The notes below the pieces were generated by a model. It saw nothing but the letters and a program-made list of their open reading frames with translations. It searched no databases and was not told the DNA's origin. The translations under genes and the position numbers were made by a program. From Rhodocyclales bacterium (lineage in GTDB: Bacteria > Pseudomonadota > Gammaproteobacteria > Burkholderiales > Rhodocyclaceae), in contig JAQGMG010000016.1 of assembly GCA_028292485.1 (NCBI GenBank), positions 1-64,000 on the forward strand: a stretch of 64,000 nucleotides of DNA. Reading direction: 5' to 3'. Within the stretch, counting starts at the first letter, position 1, and every line of letters starts with the position of its first letter. Below are positions 27,174 through 36,542 of this stretch, piece by piece.

Positions 27174-29303
27174 TTAATGCCTTTTCGTGATCGGGCTTTG
27201 CGGATGCAGCTTCGCTGGCCGTTTCGCTTTCTGCACTTCACGCCTGGTATGCGCAGGCGCTTCGCGCGGAATGAGGTGCTGCGGGCTGTTGCCGATCAGA
27301 TCGGTACGGCCGATCTCGCGCAGGTATTCGCGGATGATGTCGTGCCCTGCCGGGTCGTGATAGCGCAGCAGCGCCTTATGCAGTTTGCGTTGCGCGGCGC
27401 TACGCGGTGTGATGACTTCTTCGGAGTCCGCTGTCACCTTGCGCAGGGGATTTTTGCGTGTGTGGTACATGGTCGTCGCCATGGCCAGCGGTGTCGGTGT
27501 GAAGGTCTGTACCTGGTCGGGACGGAAGTCGTTCTTCTTCAGCCAGATCGCCAGGTTGAGCATGTCTTCGTCCGTCGTGCCAGGATGCGCAGCAATGAAG
27601 TAGGGCACGAGATACTGCTTCTTGCCCGCTTCTTTCGAGTATTTGTCGAAGAGCTGCTTGAAACGGTCGTAGCTGCCGATGCCGGGCTTCATCATCTTCG
27701 CCAGCGGGCCTTCTTCGGTGTGCTCTGGCGCGATCTTCAGCAAGCCGCTGACGTGGTGCGTGACGAGCTCCTTGACGTACTCGGGCGAGCGCACGGCGAG
27801 GTCGTATCTCAATCCGGAGCCGATGGTGATCTTCTTTACGCCCGGCAATGCGCGCGCCTTGCGGTAAAGCTGGATCAGCGCCGTGTGATCGGTGTTGAGG
27901 TTCTCGCAAATGCCGGGATAGACGCATGACAGGCGCCTGCACGATTCCTCGATGGTCTTGCTCTTGCAGGCCATGCGGTACATGTTCGCCGTCGGGCCGC
28001 CGAGATCGGAAATATGCCCTTTGAATTCCGGCACCTTGTCGCGGATGTCTTCGATCTCGCGCAGGATCGAGCCTTCCGAGCGGCTCTGGATGATGCGACC
28101 TTCATGCTCGGTGATCGAGCAAAACGTGCAGCCGCCGAAGCAGCCGCGCATGATGTTGATCGAGAAGCGGATCATCTCCCAGGCGGGAATGTGCGCCTTG
28201 CCGTAGCTCGGATGCGGTGCGCGCGCATAGGGGCGGTCGAAGACGAAATCCATCTCTTCGGTGCTCAACGGAATCGGCGGCGGGTTGAGCCACACGTCAC
28301 GCTCGCCGTGGCCTTGTACGAGTGCGCGAGCATTGCCGGGATTGGATTCGAGGTGGAATACACGCGAGTTGTGCGCATACAGCACCTTGTCATCCTTGAT
28401 GGTTTCGTAGGGTTGCAGGCGCACGACCGTCTTCGCACGTTGTGCTTTGCGCGTAGCGACGCGTGCTGCGGAAGGCACGATCTGGATCGGCGCCGAGCCG
28501 TCGGCGTTGGGTGCGGTCGCCGTCTGTTGCGGCTCCATTGCATATGGATCGGGCAGCGGATCGATACGGCCGGGACGATCCAGTTTCAGCGAATCGACTT
28601 CCTGCCAGTCATCGGTGGGCAACCAGCCGCGCTTGACCATGAAAGCTGTGCCGCGCAGGTCGCGAATGTTTTCGATAGGCTCGCCGCCAGCAAGGCGATG
28701 GGCGAGTTCGACGACTGCGCGCTCGGCGTTGCCGAAGATCAGCAGATCGGCTTTTGAATCGGGCAGCACGGAGCGGCGCACTTTCTCGCTCCAGTGATCG
28801 TAATGCGCGATGCGCCGCAGGCTGGCCTCGATGCTGCCGATGATGATGTTGGCATCGGGATAGGCTTCGCGTGCGCGCTGGGCGTAGACCGTCACTGCGC
28901 GGTCTGGCCGCTTTGCCGGCGCGGCATGCGCGGTGTAGGCATCGTCGGAGCGTGGTTTCTTGTCCGCTGTGTAGCGGTTGATCATGGAATCCATGTTGCC
29001 GGCGGTGATGCCGTAGAACAGGCGCGGCCTGCCTAACGCGCGGAACGGCTCGGCGGATTGCCAGTCAGGCTGGCTGATGATGCCGACGCGGAAACCTTGG
29101 GCTTCGAGCATGCGGCCGATCAGCGCCATGCCGAAGCTGGGGTGGTCGAGGTAGGCATCGCCGGTCACGACAATGACGTCGCACTCGTCCCAGCCCAGCG
29201 CATTCATTTCCGCACGGGACATCGGCAGGAAAGGAGCGGGCTTGAGATCGGGGCGGTAGCGCGGCCAGGCGGCGAGCGGAGTGGGGTCTGTTACAGCTTC
29301 CAT
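27174..29303 (-). CDS. ygiQ: YgiQ-type radical SAM protein
   Basis: UPF0313-family radical SAM enzyme of 709 residues. It has the cluster motif C-x3-C-x2-C in [20 protein letters not shown] near the middle, preceded by a B12-binding-like N-terminal region ([21 protein letters not shown]). The remaining signatures [14 protein letters not shown] and [14 protein letters not shown] are typical. ATG 29303 ([13 protein letters not shown]) is preferred over an ATG 21 codons upstream. Reaction unknown. The protein tail is basic and Pro/Lys-rich, usual for the family. Confidence 0.95.
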   Translation of the reverse strand: MEAVTDPTPLAAWPRYRPDLKPAPFLPMSRAEMNALGWDECDVIVVTGDAYLDHPSFGMALIGRMLEAQGFRVGIISQPDWQSAEPFRALGRPRLFYGITAGNMDSMINRYTADKKPRSDDAYTAHAAPAKRPDRAVTVYAQRAREAYPDANIIIGSIEASLRRIAHYDHWSEKVRRSVLPDSKADLLIFGNAERAVVELAHRLAGGEPIENIRDLRGTAFMVKRGWLPTDDWQEVDSLKLDRPGRIDPLPDPYAMEPQQTATAPNADGSAPIQIVPSAARVATRKAQRAKTVVRLQPYETIKDDKVLYAHNSRVFHLESNPGNARALVQGHGERDVWLNPPPIPLSTEEMDFVFDRPYARAPHPSYGKAHIPAWEMIRFSINIMRGCFGGCTFCSITEHEGRIIQSRSEGSILREIEDIRDKVPEFKGHISDLGGPTANMYRMACKSKTIEESCRRLSCVYPGICENLNTDHTALIQLYRKARALPGVKKITIGSGLRYDLAVRSPEYVKELVTHHVSGLLKIAPEHTEEGPLAKMMKPGIGSYDRFKQLFDKYSKEAGKKQYLVPYFIAAHPGTTDEDMLNLAIWLKKNDFRPDQVQTFTPTPLAMATTMYHTRKNPLRKVTADSEEVITPRSAAQRKLHKALLRYHDPAGHDIIREYLREIGRTDLIGNSPQHLIPREAPAHTRREVQKAKRPAKLHPQSPITKRH

Positions 29304-29451
29304 CGGCCATGATTGTACGGGAAGGCGATGGCGGCCGATATGCAGCTGGTGATGAGTCCCGGCCAATTGCAGCCGGGAAGGGGATTGCAGTGGGTGCGGC
29401 TATGGAATGCATCACGGAAGCCACCCGCAGGCTGGCTTCCGCACACGTTGC

Positions 29452-29733
29452 TTACTTATCGATGCCTGCGCTCGATCTCGCGGCAGCAAACTCGCTTGGC
29501 GACAATTTGCCGTCCTTGTCTTTGTCCGCTGAGGCCAGCCAGCCGGAAACTTCAAGTGAAGCGCTGGCTTCATTTACGTCAATGTAGCCGTCACGGTTGG
29601 CATCCAGCTGGCTGAATATCGGGGCTTTCACGGGTACCGGGTCGGCGGCCTGAACAGCGCCTGCCGAGAGTGCGAGGGCCGCCGCTGCGATGCAGGCACG
29701 GCCAAGGGAGGACTGAGTGAAAAGGGTCTTCAT
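29452..29733 (-). CDS. Exported EF-hand protein
   Basis: Small protein of 93 residues with a signal peptide (cleavage near AVQA-ADP, residue 30) and two EF-hand loops: DANRDGYIDVNE (44-55) and DKDKDGKLSPSE (70-81). Both have the acidic positions for calcium. It should be a periplasmic calcium-binding protein; no partner is evident. A second, related EF-hand gene lies 249 bases upstream on the same strand. Confidence 0.85.
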   Translation of the reverse strand: MKTLFTQSSLGRACIAAAALALSAGAVQAADPVPVKAPIFSQLDANRDGYIDVNEASASLEVSGWLASADKDKDGKLSPSEFAAARSSAGIDK

Positions 29734-29982
29734 GCGTTTACTCCTTAGGATTCAAAAGTGGAGGGCCCAATGCAGCGGGCTGACTTCCATCCCTCATGTC
29801 GCAGGCTGCGTGCCTGCCGCGACCATTCATGAAATCAATGACTTGGCGCGATATGCAAAACGCGATGTGTTGGCGGGTGACGACAGCTGTTGTGGCGAAC
29901 CGACCCAAAGCGCCGCGGTGAGGGCGTTTGACACTGTCGCTTTCTGCCGACGCCCGCAACGCGATGTCCAGCGCGCCTGGGC

Positions 29983-30294
29983 TCAGATTTTTTCGGGCCT
30001 CATGGCGGCTTGTGCTGCCTTGAACTCCGTCTCCGAGAGGCGGCCGTCATGGTCCTTGTCTGCGGTGCGCAAGAGCTCGGCGAATTCGGGGCGCGAAGCG
30101 GCTTCATTGCGCTCGATATAGCCGTTGCGGTTGAGATCGATCTGGTGGAAGTCGATGCCCTTGAGGGCGACGGTACGTGCCGCGTGCAAGGGATCGATCG
30201 AAAGATACAGGGTGGACGCGATCATGAAATTGCGCACGGCGCGCTTCTGACTGAAGCCTTGTTTCGCTCTGGGTATCGCTCGTTGTCTTGTCAT
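29983..30294 (-). CDS. Second exported EF-hand protein
   Basis: Protein of 103 residues with a basic N-terminus and a hydrophobic stretch (MIASTLYLSIDPLHAA, 24-39) that can serve as signal peptide or anchor, then EF-hand loops DLNRNGYIERNE (53-64) and DKDHDGRLSETE (79-90). It resembles its downstream neighbour in the loop region only. The gap between the two genes (29734-29982) has no other gene I can support. Function unknown. Confidence 0.8.
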   Translation of the reverse strand: MTRQRAIPRAKQGFSQKRAVRNFMIASTLYLSIDPLHAARTVALKGIDFHQIDLNRNGYIERNEAASRPEFAELLRTADKDHDGRLSETEFKAAQAAMRPEKI

Positions 30295-30494
30295 CCTGGC
30301 CTCCTCGGATATGCCTGAAGGCCATAGCAGCAGTTGTGCCAGAGGGTTCTTCGATCGTTAACAAGGGGTTACGCAGCCGACGCCGGTAGCGTCGTCGTCG
30401 CAGGGCGACAGTGCATGGCTGCAGCCGCGCAAATGACGCGCTGACGCAGCTTTGTGGTGTCGTCAATTGGAGACCTGACTGCCCAAAAAAGGAA

Positions 30495-30538
30495 AACCGG
30501 CCAACCACTCATGCGTGATTTGCCGGTTGGTGTCAGCT
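30495..30538 (-). terminator. Terminator after glrR
   Basis: On the minus strand AACCGGC pairs with GCCGGTT across a 30-base loop that can form an alternative CCAACC/GGTTGG pair; the sequence then runs TTCCTTTTTT. It lies about 45 bases after the glrR stop and ends the glrK-qseG-glrR unit. Confidence 0.6.
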
Positions 30539-30581
30539 GGCAGAACACCTGTCGCTGCGCAACGCGCCTGACGAATGCAAA

Positions 30582-31949
30582 TCAGGGCGCGTTCTTGAAA
30601 ATGCCCGGTTCCAGTTGATGGCGCGACAACAGGCGATAGAACTCGGTGCGGTTGCGCTTGGCCAGGCGCGCGGCCTGGCTGACGTTGCCTTCGGTGAGAC
30701 GCAGCAGGCGCACCAGGTATTCGCGTTCGAAGCGTTTGCGCGCTTCTTCAAAGGCTTCGATCGCAGGGTTGTCCTCGTGAATGGCACGCTGCACGAGCGA
30801 GGTCGGAATGATCGAAGTCGTCGACAGCGCCACCGTCTGCTCGACCACGTTGAGGAGCTGGCGCACATTGCCCGGCCATGGCGCGGCGATAAGCATTTCC
30901 ATGGCGTCTGGCGCGAAGGCCAACTGGCCACGCTGATAACGTTCGGCGAGCTGCTGCAGGAAGTGATTGGTCAGCAGCGGAATGTCCTCGCGACGCTCGG
31001 CCAGCGCCGGCACGTTGAGCGAGACGACGTTGAGGCGGTAATACAGGTCGTCGCGGAAGCGGCCTTCGGTGCGGGCTGCGTCGATGTTGCGGTGAGTCGC
31101 TGAGACGATGCGCACGTCGGTGGGCAGGCTGCGGGTGGCGCCGACCGGGCGCACTTCGCGCTCTTCAAGGACGCGCAGCAGCTTGACCTGTAATGTCAAA
31201 GGCATGTCGCCGATTTCATCGAGGAACAGGGTGCCGCCGCGTGCGGACTGGAACAGGCCGTCGTGATCGCGATGCGCGCCGGTAAAGGCGCCCTTGACGT
31301 GGCCGAACAGCTCCGACTCCAGCAAGGCCTCCGGGATGGCGCCGCAGTTGATACCCACGAAAGGCCCCTTGGCACGACCGCTGGCCTTGTGGATGGCGCG
31401 GGCGAGCAGCTCTTTGCCTGCGCCGCTGGGGCCGCGGATGAAGACGCTTACTTCGCTGCTGGCAACCAGCCGCGCCTGCTGCAGGAAGTCTTCCATCACC
31501 GGGCTGCGGGTGACGAATTCGGAACGCCAGGCGTTGTCACCATCCTGCGCATTTGCCTGCGGTGCGCTGCCCGACAACTCGATGGCGCGGTGTATCTGTG
31601 CAACGAGTTCAGGTGCGTCGTAGGGCTTGGTGAGATAGCCGAACACGCCGCGCTGCATGGCCTCCACCGCGTCGGGAATGCTGCCGTGTGCGGTCAGCAC
31701 GATGACGGGCAGGGTCGGATGGGTGCGGCGCACACCGTCGAACAGGGCCATGCCGTCGATGCCGGGCATGCGCAGATCGGTGACGACGATGTCGGGGCGT
31801 TGTATCGACAGCATGGCCAGCGCCTGTTCGCCGCCCGATGCGGGAAAGACTTCGAAGCCGCTGGCTTTCAAGCGGATTGCCAGCAGGCGCAGCAGGTCGG
31901 CATCGTCGTCGACCAGTAGTACGCGGGGCGCATTCGTGTTTCGCATCAT
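30582..31949 (-). CDS. glrR: Sigma-54-dependent response regulator GlrR/QseF
   Basis: Activator of sigma-54 promoters controlled by GlrK. In 455 residues: receiver with acidic LLVDDDADL, phosphoacceptor Asp58 in VVTDLRMPGIDG and Lys in YLTKPYD; AAA+ domain with Walker A GPSGAGKELLARA, sigma-54 contact loop GAFTGAHRDHDG and Walker B GGTLFLDEIGDMP; and a C-terminal Fis-type helix-turn-helix (GNVSQAARLAKRNRTEFYRLL). All activator motifs are intact. It is third in the order glrK, qseG, glrR known from E. coli. I found no clear sigma-54 promoter in the window. Confidence 0.95.
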   Translation of the reverse strand: MMRNTNAPRVLLVDDDADLLRLLAIRLKASGFEVFPASGGEQALAMLSIQRPDIVVTDLRMPGIDGMALFDGVRRTHPTLPVIVLTAHGSIPDAVEAMQRGVFGYLTKPYDAPELVAQIHRAIELSGSAPQANAQDGDNAWRSEFVTRSPVMEDFLQQARLVASSEVSVFIRGPSGAGKELLARAIHKASGRAKGPFVGINCGAIPEALLESELFGHVKGAFTGAHRDHDGLFQSARGGTLFLDEIGDMPLTLQVKLLRVLEEREVRPVGATRSLPTDVRIVSATHRNIDAARTEGRFRDDLYYRLNVVSLNVPALAERREDIPLLTNHFLQQLAERYQRGQLAFAPDAMEMLIAAPWPGNVRQLLNVVEQTVALSTTSIIPTSLVQRAIHEDNPAIEAFEEARKRFEREYLVRLLRLTEGNVSQAARLAKRNRTEFYRLLSRHQLEPGIFKNAP

Positions 31950-31953
31950 GGTG

Positions 31954-32496
31954 TCAGGGGGCCTTGGCGGGTGTGCGTTCGATCATTTTCTTTTCGATTT
32001 CGCGAATGGCATCGAGCTTCTGTTGTAGCGCCTCGCTGCGTTTCTGCTCGTCGCGCAAGCGCTGCTGGCTGGCATTGAGGTTCTCGTCGTTGCGACGATT
32101 CTCTTGCAGCAGCGGAATGAGCAGGGCGGCGATGGGGTGGTTGCGGCCGCGCCCGACGTTCTCGCCGGGCTGCATGTCGAGCAGGGTCAGCGCGCGTGCG
32201 CGGTCGCCGATGGGCGCCAGCGCATGAAAAATTGCCAGGCGCAGCCGGTTGTCTTCATTGCGGTGCTGCGAATAGGCGCGATTGAGCAGCTCCAGCTCGG
32301 CGTTCAGCTCTGCGGTGCTGCGGTTACGCAGACTCGCGCCGTAATTGAGCAGGTTCTGCGTGGGTGCCGATATCTGCGGTGCTTCGCTGCGTGTGCTGTC
32401 GTCGCTCAGCGCGTTTCTTATCTCCGCACAGCCGGAAAACAATAGCAGCGGTAGCAATGCAGAGACGAGCAGCCTGTGCGCTGTTGTCAAATTCAT
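31954..32496 (-). CDS. qseG: QseG/YfhG-like lipoprotein
   Basis: Predicted outer-membrane lipoprotein of 180 residues with lipobox LLFSGC (Cys23). The body is helical (NRSTAELNAELELLNRAYSQ; HPIAALLIPLLQENRR) and ends in a coiled-coil-like charged stretch. QseG sits between the kinase and regulator genes in enterobacteria and modulates GlrK. The assignment rests on position and lipoprotein nature more than on residue identity. It is separated from glrR by four bases and from glrK by 21. Confidence 0.78.
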   Translation of the reverse strand: MNLTTAHRLLVSALLPLLLFSGCAEIRNALSDDSTRSEAPQISAPTQNLLNYGASLRNRSTAELNAELELLNRAYSQHRNEDNRLRLAIFHALAPIGDRARALTLLDMQPGENVGRGRNHPIAALLIPLLQENRRNDENLNASQQRLRDEQKRSEALQQKLDAIREIEKKMIERTPAKAP

Positions 32497-32517
32497 GCAA
32501 TCCTCATTTTGATCTGA

Positions 32518-33954
32518 TCACGATTGCAATATAGGCAAACTCACCCTGACGCGTGTGCCATGCGGTTGATTTGGCAGCAACACCACATTGCCACCATGCG
32601 CTGCCACCAGCTCGCGCACGATTGAAAGCCCCAGGCCCGTGCCCTTGATCGATGTTGTGTCGCGCGGTGGCGGCCCTTGTACGAAGGGCTCGAACAGTTG
32701 TTCGACGTTCTCCATCGGCACGCCCGGCCCCTGATCGGCGATCTCGATGATTGTCTGGTCGTCTTCCTGCCTGGCTTGCAGATCGATCTCGCTGCCTTCG
32801 GGTGCATATTTCACGGCGTTCGACAGCAGGTTGTCGAGCACTACGCGCAGTTTCGCGCGATCCGCCGCCACAGTCAGTCCGCGATCGAACGCTTGCAATG
32901 ACAATTTTCGTGCCGCGAGTGCCAGCTTCTGATCGTCGGCAATCTGCGCGAAGAGATCCGTCAGCGCGACAGACTCGCGTGTCAGCACTGTCGGATGAAA
33001 ACGTATGCCGCTGTAATCGAGCAGATTCTCGATGAGCTGGCGCAGCCGCGTCGCGTTGCCGCGCAGGATGCCGACAATTTCGCGCTGCTCGACATTGAGC
33101 TTGCCGGAAACCTGCTCCGATAACAGCTGTGTGCCTTCATGCACAGCCGTCAGCGGTGTTTTGAGTTCGTGCGACACGTGGCGCAGAAAGCGCATCTTCT
33201 GCTCATCGACCTCGTTCAGACGCAGACGTAGCCAATCCAGTTCCCTGCCGAGCTCTTCCAGATCGCGCGGGCCGCGCACCACGATGTGTTTGTCGAGCTG
33301 CCCGTCGCCAAGGCTGCGTATGCCCTCGCCAAGTTGACGGATCGGCCGGCGGATCAGGAAGATCACACCGGCCACCAGCAGGACACCGACCGGCACCAGT
33401 GCCAGCAACCGCCACAGCAACTGGTGGCGCGCATGTTCCGTGCGCTCGCGCAGCTCGGTGATGTCGCTCTCGATACGCACATCGGCACGATGCAGCACTT
33501 CACGCGCCGTGTCGCTCATGCCGGCAAACTCGCCCACGATGCGGCGCGCTTCCTTCGGTGAAAGATCTTGCTGCTGCAGTGCTTGCCACACCGCTGCTTC
33601 GCGCGCAGTGAGCTGCTCGAGCTGTTGATTGACGACGCCGTCCTGCCCGACATCCTGCAGGTGCTCAAGGCTGCCGAGGAACAAGCTGCGGCGCGCGGCG
33701 TAGGCGTCCAGTACGCCGCGTTCGCCGAGCACCAGCTGCTGCCGGGCCAGACGCTCCAGCGCCGTGATCTGCTCGCCCAGTGCGCGGCTGTCGCGCGTGA
33801 TCTGCACAGCGTGCGTGATCGAGCGCTCGCTGCGCTGCATGAGCTTTTCAAGCGATATGTAGGCGTCGCCCAGCGCCACCAGCAGGGGCAGGGCAACCAG
33901 GCCGAAACCGATCAGGAGAAGCTTGAGGAAGGAGCCGGGGTAGCGGACGTGCAT
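32518..33954 (-). CDS. glrK: Sensor histidine kinase GlrK/QseE
   Basis: Membrane kinase for GlrR. From ATG 33954 (MHVRYPGSFLKLLLIGFGLV) it has a first membrane segment, a periplasmic region of about 150 residues, a second membrane segment (LLALVPVGVLLVAGVIFLI), HAMP, the H-box FLRHVSHELKTPLTAVHEG, N-box NLLSNAVKYAPEG, DQGPGVP and GTGLGLSIV. The frame is open to ATG 34086, which would add 44 Arg-rich residues; I prefer the inner start because the first membrane segment then sits at the N-terminus. Neither start has a good Shine-Dalgarno sequence. Confidence 0.93.
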   Translation of the reverse strand: MHVRYPGSFLKLLLIGFGLVALPLLVALGDAYISLEKLMQRSERSITHAVQITRDSRALGEQITALERLARQQLVLGERGVLDAYAARRSLFLGSLEHLQDVGQDGVVNQQLEQLTAREAAVWQALQQQDLSPKEARRIVGEFAGMSDTAREVLHRADVRIESDITELRERTEHARHQLLWRLLALVPVGVLLVAGVIFLIRRPIRQLGEGIRSLGDGQLDKHIVVRGPRDLEELGRELDWLRLRLNEVDEQKMRFLRHVSHELKTPLTAVHEGTQLLSEQVSGKLNVEQREIVGILRGNATRLRQLIENLLDYSGIRFHPTVLTRESVALTDLFAQIADDQKLALAARKLSLQAFDRGLTVAADRAKLRVVLDNLLSNAVKYAPEGSEIDLQARQEDDQTIIEIADQGPGVPMENVEQLFEPFVQGPPPRDTTSIKGTGLGLSIVRELVAAHGGNVVLLPNQPHGTRVRVSLPILQS

Positions 33955-34117
33955 GACCGGATAATGCCAGCGCCAGCGCCATGTGACGAAGCGGGTGTGA
34001 TCGGCGGTGGCGGCCCGTGGGCGCTGGCGCGTCTCCGATGATCGACCAGGCGCCGTTGTCAGACGTGCTGTCAGACTGTTCAACATGCTCCTCGCTGAAC
34101 CCGGATTGCGGCGCTTT

Positions 34118-34891
34118 TCAAGCGCTCAACGCCTCCGCGCTGATTGCCGGCGTCATCTGCGAGACGCGTTGCGTCGGCATGCGCAGCAATATCGAACCGG
34201 CATGCGGTACATCGTGCCCCTGGCCGGGAACACGCGAAAAACCGAGCTTGCCGCAGTAATGCGCTGCTTGCGAACGCGGGCAGTAAAGCACGATGTCGGT
34301 CGCGCCCCACATGTTCTCGACGATGCTTTTCAGGACATTGAGCATGGGTTGCAGCACAAGTCCCGACGGTGCCAGCGCGTCAAACGCCAGCGCCTCCACG
34401 GCGACAAGTTGTCTGCCTGCCTTGCGCAACTGATCGAGAGCTCGCTGACTGCCGGGCCAATGATCGGCGGGCAGTCCGGCGGCGCCGTCGCGACGCAGCC
34501 AGATCGTTGCCAGCGTGCCGGCGCAAGTGCTGCTCAATGAGGTGCTCATCGCCAGCGCCACAACGCGGTCGAGCGTAACGTCGGCAACGGACTGACCCGG
34601 ATGGTCGAGGGGGCTAGGCAAGGACTGCCGTTGCAGCAGGTCGAGGGATTGCTGCAGTTGCCACGGTGTTGCGGCCAGACCGATGCGCAAGGACGGGCGC
34701 GTGAGCTGGTCGTTGAAGCGACGATCCACATCAAGCAATTCTTCGAACGCCAGCTCTCGCAAGAACTCAGGCAAGCCCGGGCGTGCAACGGTTTTGCCGA
34801 CTGCCAGGCGCGGTGGAGAAAGACGCGAGCGTGGTGGCAGTACCGAAGACGCTGTGACGTGGGGCAAGGATGTCGAGTAGTGATAGGCCAC
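34118..34891 (-). CDS. Uncharacterised protein, possible GNAT / N-acyl amino acid synthase-like fold
   Basis: Protein of 257 residues I do not firmly recognise. The segment TDIVLYCPRSQAAHYCGKLGFSRV near the C-terminus resembles the HPRHAAFYERLGF-type ending of FeeM-like N-acyl amino acid synthases and other GNAT proteins. Earlier stretches LRIGLAATPWQLQQSLDLLQRQ and STCAGTLATIWLR could be the first and middle parts of that fold. No signal peptide or membrane segment. It is upstream of glrK on the same strand and could be cotranscribed. The start is uncertain. Confidence 0.5.
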   Translation of the reverse strand: MAYHYSTSLPHVTASSVLPPRSRLSPPRLAVGKTVARPGLPEFLRELAFEELLDVDRRFNDQLTRPSLRIGLAATPWQLQQSLDLLQRQSLPSPLDHPGQSVADVTLDRVVALAMSTSLSSTCAGTLATIWLRRDGAAGLPADHWPGSQRALDQLRKAGRQLVAVEALAFDALAPSGLVLQPMLNVLKSIVENMWGATDIVLYCPRSQAAHYCGKLGFSRVPGQGHDVPHAGSILLRMPTQRVSQMTPAISAEALSA

Positions 34892-35170
34892 GATTGTTTG
34901 CCATGCATTGGGATCGTGGTCTTCCCAAGCATTTCCTGTGCCGCGTTTAATATTTATATATTAATCAACGGTTTGTGTGATTTTTTCTCAATATTTGGAT
35001 TTGCGGATGTCGCTGGTCAGCGACAGCGCATGCCGTGAAATCGCAAATGGCAGGTGGCTCGCCCAGCACAAGGCTCATTGCGGCCTGTCGCTGGCTTGCG
35101 ACAAGAGGCGACGTGTCCGGAGTCTGCTAGATTGCCTGACCGCTGCCAGCAGACACTCGCGAGACGTGAC
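34892..35170. other. Divergent intergenic region between the unknown protein and alkA
   Basis: No gene is visible in these 279 bases. Bases 34950-34995 are strongly AT-rich (TTAATATTTATATATTAATC), a likely promoter zone for one or both directions. A small hairpin (GTCGCT, GGTC, AGCGAC) lies at about 35008-35023. Confidence 0.5.
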
Positions 35171-36076
35171 TTGAGCATATCAACCATCCCGATCCCTATT
35201 CCCGACAACTATAGACCGCACGAAGTGCTGGCCTTTCATGGTCGTGACCCGCTGCAGCTTGCCGAGAGCCTGAGCGTATTACGAAAGGGCCACGTATTGC
35301 GCAAGGGCTTCGTGGTGGACGGCAAGCCAGCCTTGCTGACAATCGCCATGGGTGAGCACGAAGCCAGTTATGTGCTGGATGTGGACGACAATGCCAAAGG
35401 CATGGATGGTGCCGCGCTGAAAGCCATGGTGCAAGGCATGCTGGGCATGCACATCCTGCCCGAGGCCTTCGAGGCGGCGGTTGCGACAGACCCGCTGTTA
35501 GGCGCGGTAGTACTGCGGCAGCGCGGCCTGCGCATTCCGCAGACTGCGACGGCTTTCGAAGCGCTGAGCTGGGCGATCATCGGGCAGCAGATCGGCCTGG
35601 GTTTTGCCATTACGCTCAGGCGTCGCTTCATCGAGCTGGGCGGCGTGCGGCATGGCAGTGGCATGGCCTGCTACCCGGATGCAGGGTGTGTTGCACGCAT
35701 GCGCGCCGACGATCTGGGGCGCTTGCAGTTCTCCCGTGCCAAAAGCGAGGCCCTGATTCGCGTGGCACAGCTTATCGAAGAAGGCAGACTCGATCTGGAG
35801 CAACTTGCGACAGAGGCGCCAGAGGCGGCGTTCGAGACGCTGACTTCGATCAAGGGCATTGGCCCATGGACGGCGAATTACGTCTTGATGCGTGGGCTGG
35901 GTGCGGTGGATTGTTCCTTGCATGGCGATGCTGCCGTGCGTGCAGCCATCGTTCGCATCACCGGGACCAGTGAAAAACTCGGGCAAGTCGAGGCACAGCG
36001 AATGCTGGAACAATACAGACCCTGGCGCTCACTCGCGGCGGCCCACCTGTGGGCCAGCCAAATTCAGAGCGCGTAG
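35171..36076 (+). CDS. DNA-3-methyladenine glycosylase II (AlkA-like)
   Basis: Base-excision enzyme of the HhH-GPD superfamily that removes alkylated bases from DNA. The helix-hairpin-helix is LTSIKGIGPWTANYVLMRGLG, followed by DCSLHGDAAVR, where the Asp after HG occupies the catalytic position. The N-terminal part (about 100 residues) matches the AlkA N-domain in size. I suggest TTG 35171 (SISTIPIPIPDNYRPHEVLAFHG); the frame extends to ATG 35054 through a Pro/Arg-rich part with no visible homology. Length is about 301 residues against 282 in E. coli. Confidence 0.87.
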   Translation: MSISTIPIPIPDNYRPHEVLAFHGRDPLQLAESLSVLRKGHVLRKGFVVDGKPALLTIAMGEHEASYVLDVDDNAKGMDGAALKAMVQGMLGMHILPEAFEAAVATDPLLGAVVLRQRGLRIPQTATAFEALSWAIIGQQIGLGFAITLRRRFIELGGVRHGSGMACYPDAGCVARMRADDLGRLQFSRAKSEALIRVAQLIEEGRLDLEQLATEAPEAAFETLTSIKGIGPWTANYVLMRGLGAVDCSLHGDAAVRAAIVRITGTSEKLGQVEAQRMLEQYRPWRSLAAAHLWASQIQSA

Positions 36077-36122
36077 CGAGAGGAGCGAGCCTCGATGAAA
36101 TTAGTGCTTTGAAGGAGACCAA

Positions 36123-36341
36123 ATGCCAATCGAACACAAACCCATTCGCCGCGGCGGCATCAAGTCGGCAGGCTACGATCGCAGTGCACGTATTCTCGAG
36201 ATCGAATTCGATACCGGATCGGTCCTGCAGTACAGCGGTGTTGGCGACGAGATCGCGCGCCGCTTCATGTCGAGCAGCTCACCCATGAGCTACTACAAGG
36301 ATGTGATCGACGAAGAGTTTTCGCAGAAGCGGGTGAAGTGA
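36123..36341 (+). CDS. KTSC-domain protein
   Basis: Protein of 72 residues made of one KTSC domain: GGIKSAGYDRSARILEIEF, then GSVLQYSGVGDEIARRF and SPMSYYKDVIDEEF. The domain name comes from conserved Lys-Thr-Ser-Cys positions; some copies are fused to nucleic-acid enzymes. Function unknown. AAGGAGACCAA just before the ATG is a strong ribosome binding site. It follows alkA by 46 bases. Confidence 0.87.
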   Translation: MPIEHKPIRRGGIKSAGYDRSARILEIEFDTGSVLQYSGVGDEIARRFMSSSSPMSYYKDVIDEEFSQKRVK

Positions 36342-36401
36342 TTTGGCTGACAAGCGTTCGACGGTCAAGAAAAATCCAGTCAGCACGAACTCTCATCAAA
36401 C

Positions 36402-36426
36402 GTCATTCCCGCGAAAGCGGGAATCC
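36402..36426. repeat. dRS3-like palindromic repeat
   Basis: GTCATTCCCGCGAAAGCGGGAATCC: an ATTCCC-N8-GGGAAT palindrome with a GAAA tetraloop, the same shape as the Neisseria dRS3 repeat. It lies between convergent genes and may also act as a transcript-end hairpin. Confidence 0.75.
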
Positions 36427-36463
36427 ACTTCTACGTGATAAGCCGCCTTGTGCAGTGAGGTAG

Positions 36464-36528
36464 ATTCCCGCTTTGCGAGCTTTCCGCTTATGCGGAAATG
36501 CCTGCCTACCCCACTACGCGGGAATGAC
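36464..36528. repeat. 65-base nested palindromic repeat, copy 1
   Basis: Outer arms ATTCCCGC and GCGGGAAT enclose an inner hairpin TTTCCGC-TTAT-GCGGAAA. The same 65-base unit recurs at 41773-41837 with one difference by eye. It sits 38 bases from the simple repeat at 36402, between the convergent KTSC and DUF2214 genes. Confidence 0.9.
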
Positions 36529-36542
36529 GATTCGGTCGGGGT

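Noticed and set aside
30582..34086. Sigma-54 promoter targets for GlrR within the window
   Set aside because: No TGGCAC-N5-TTGC match with correct spacing was found by eye.
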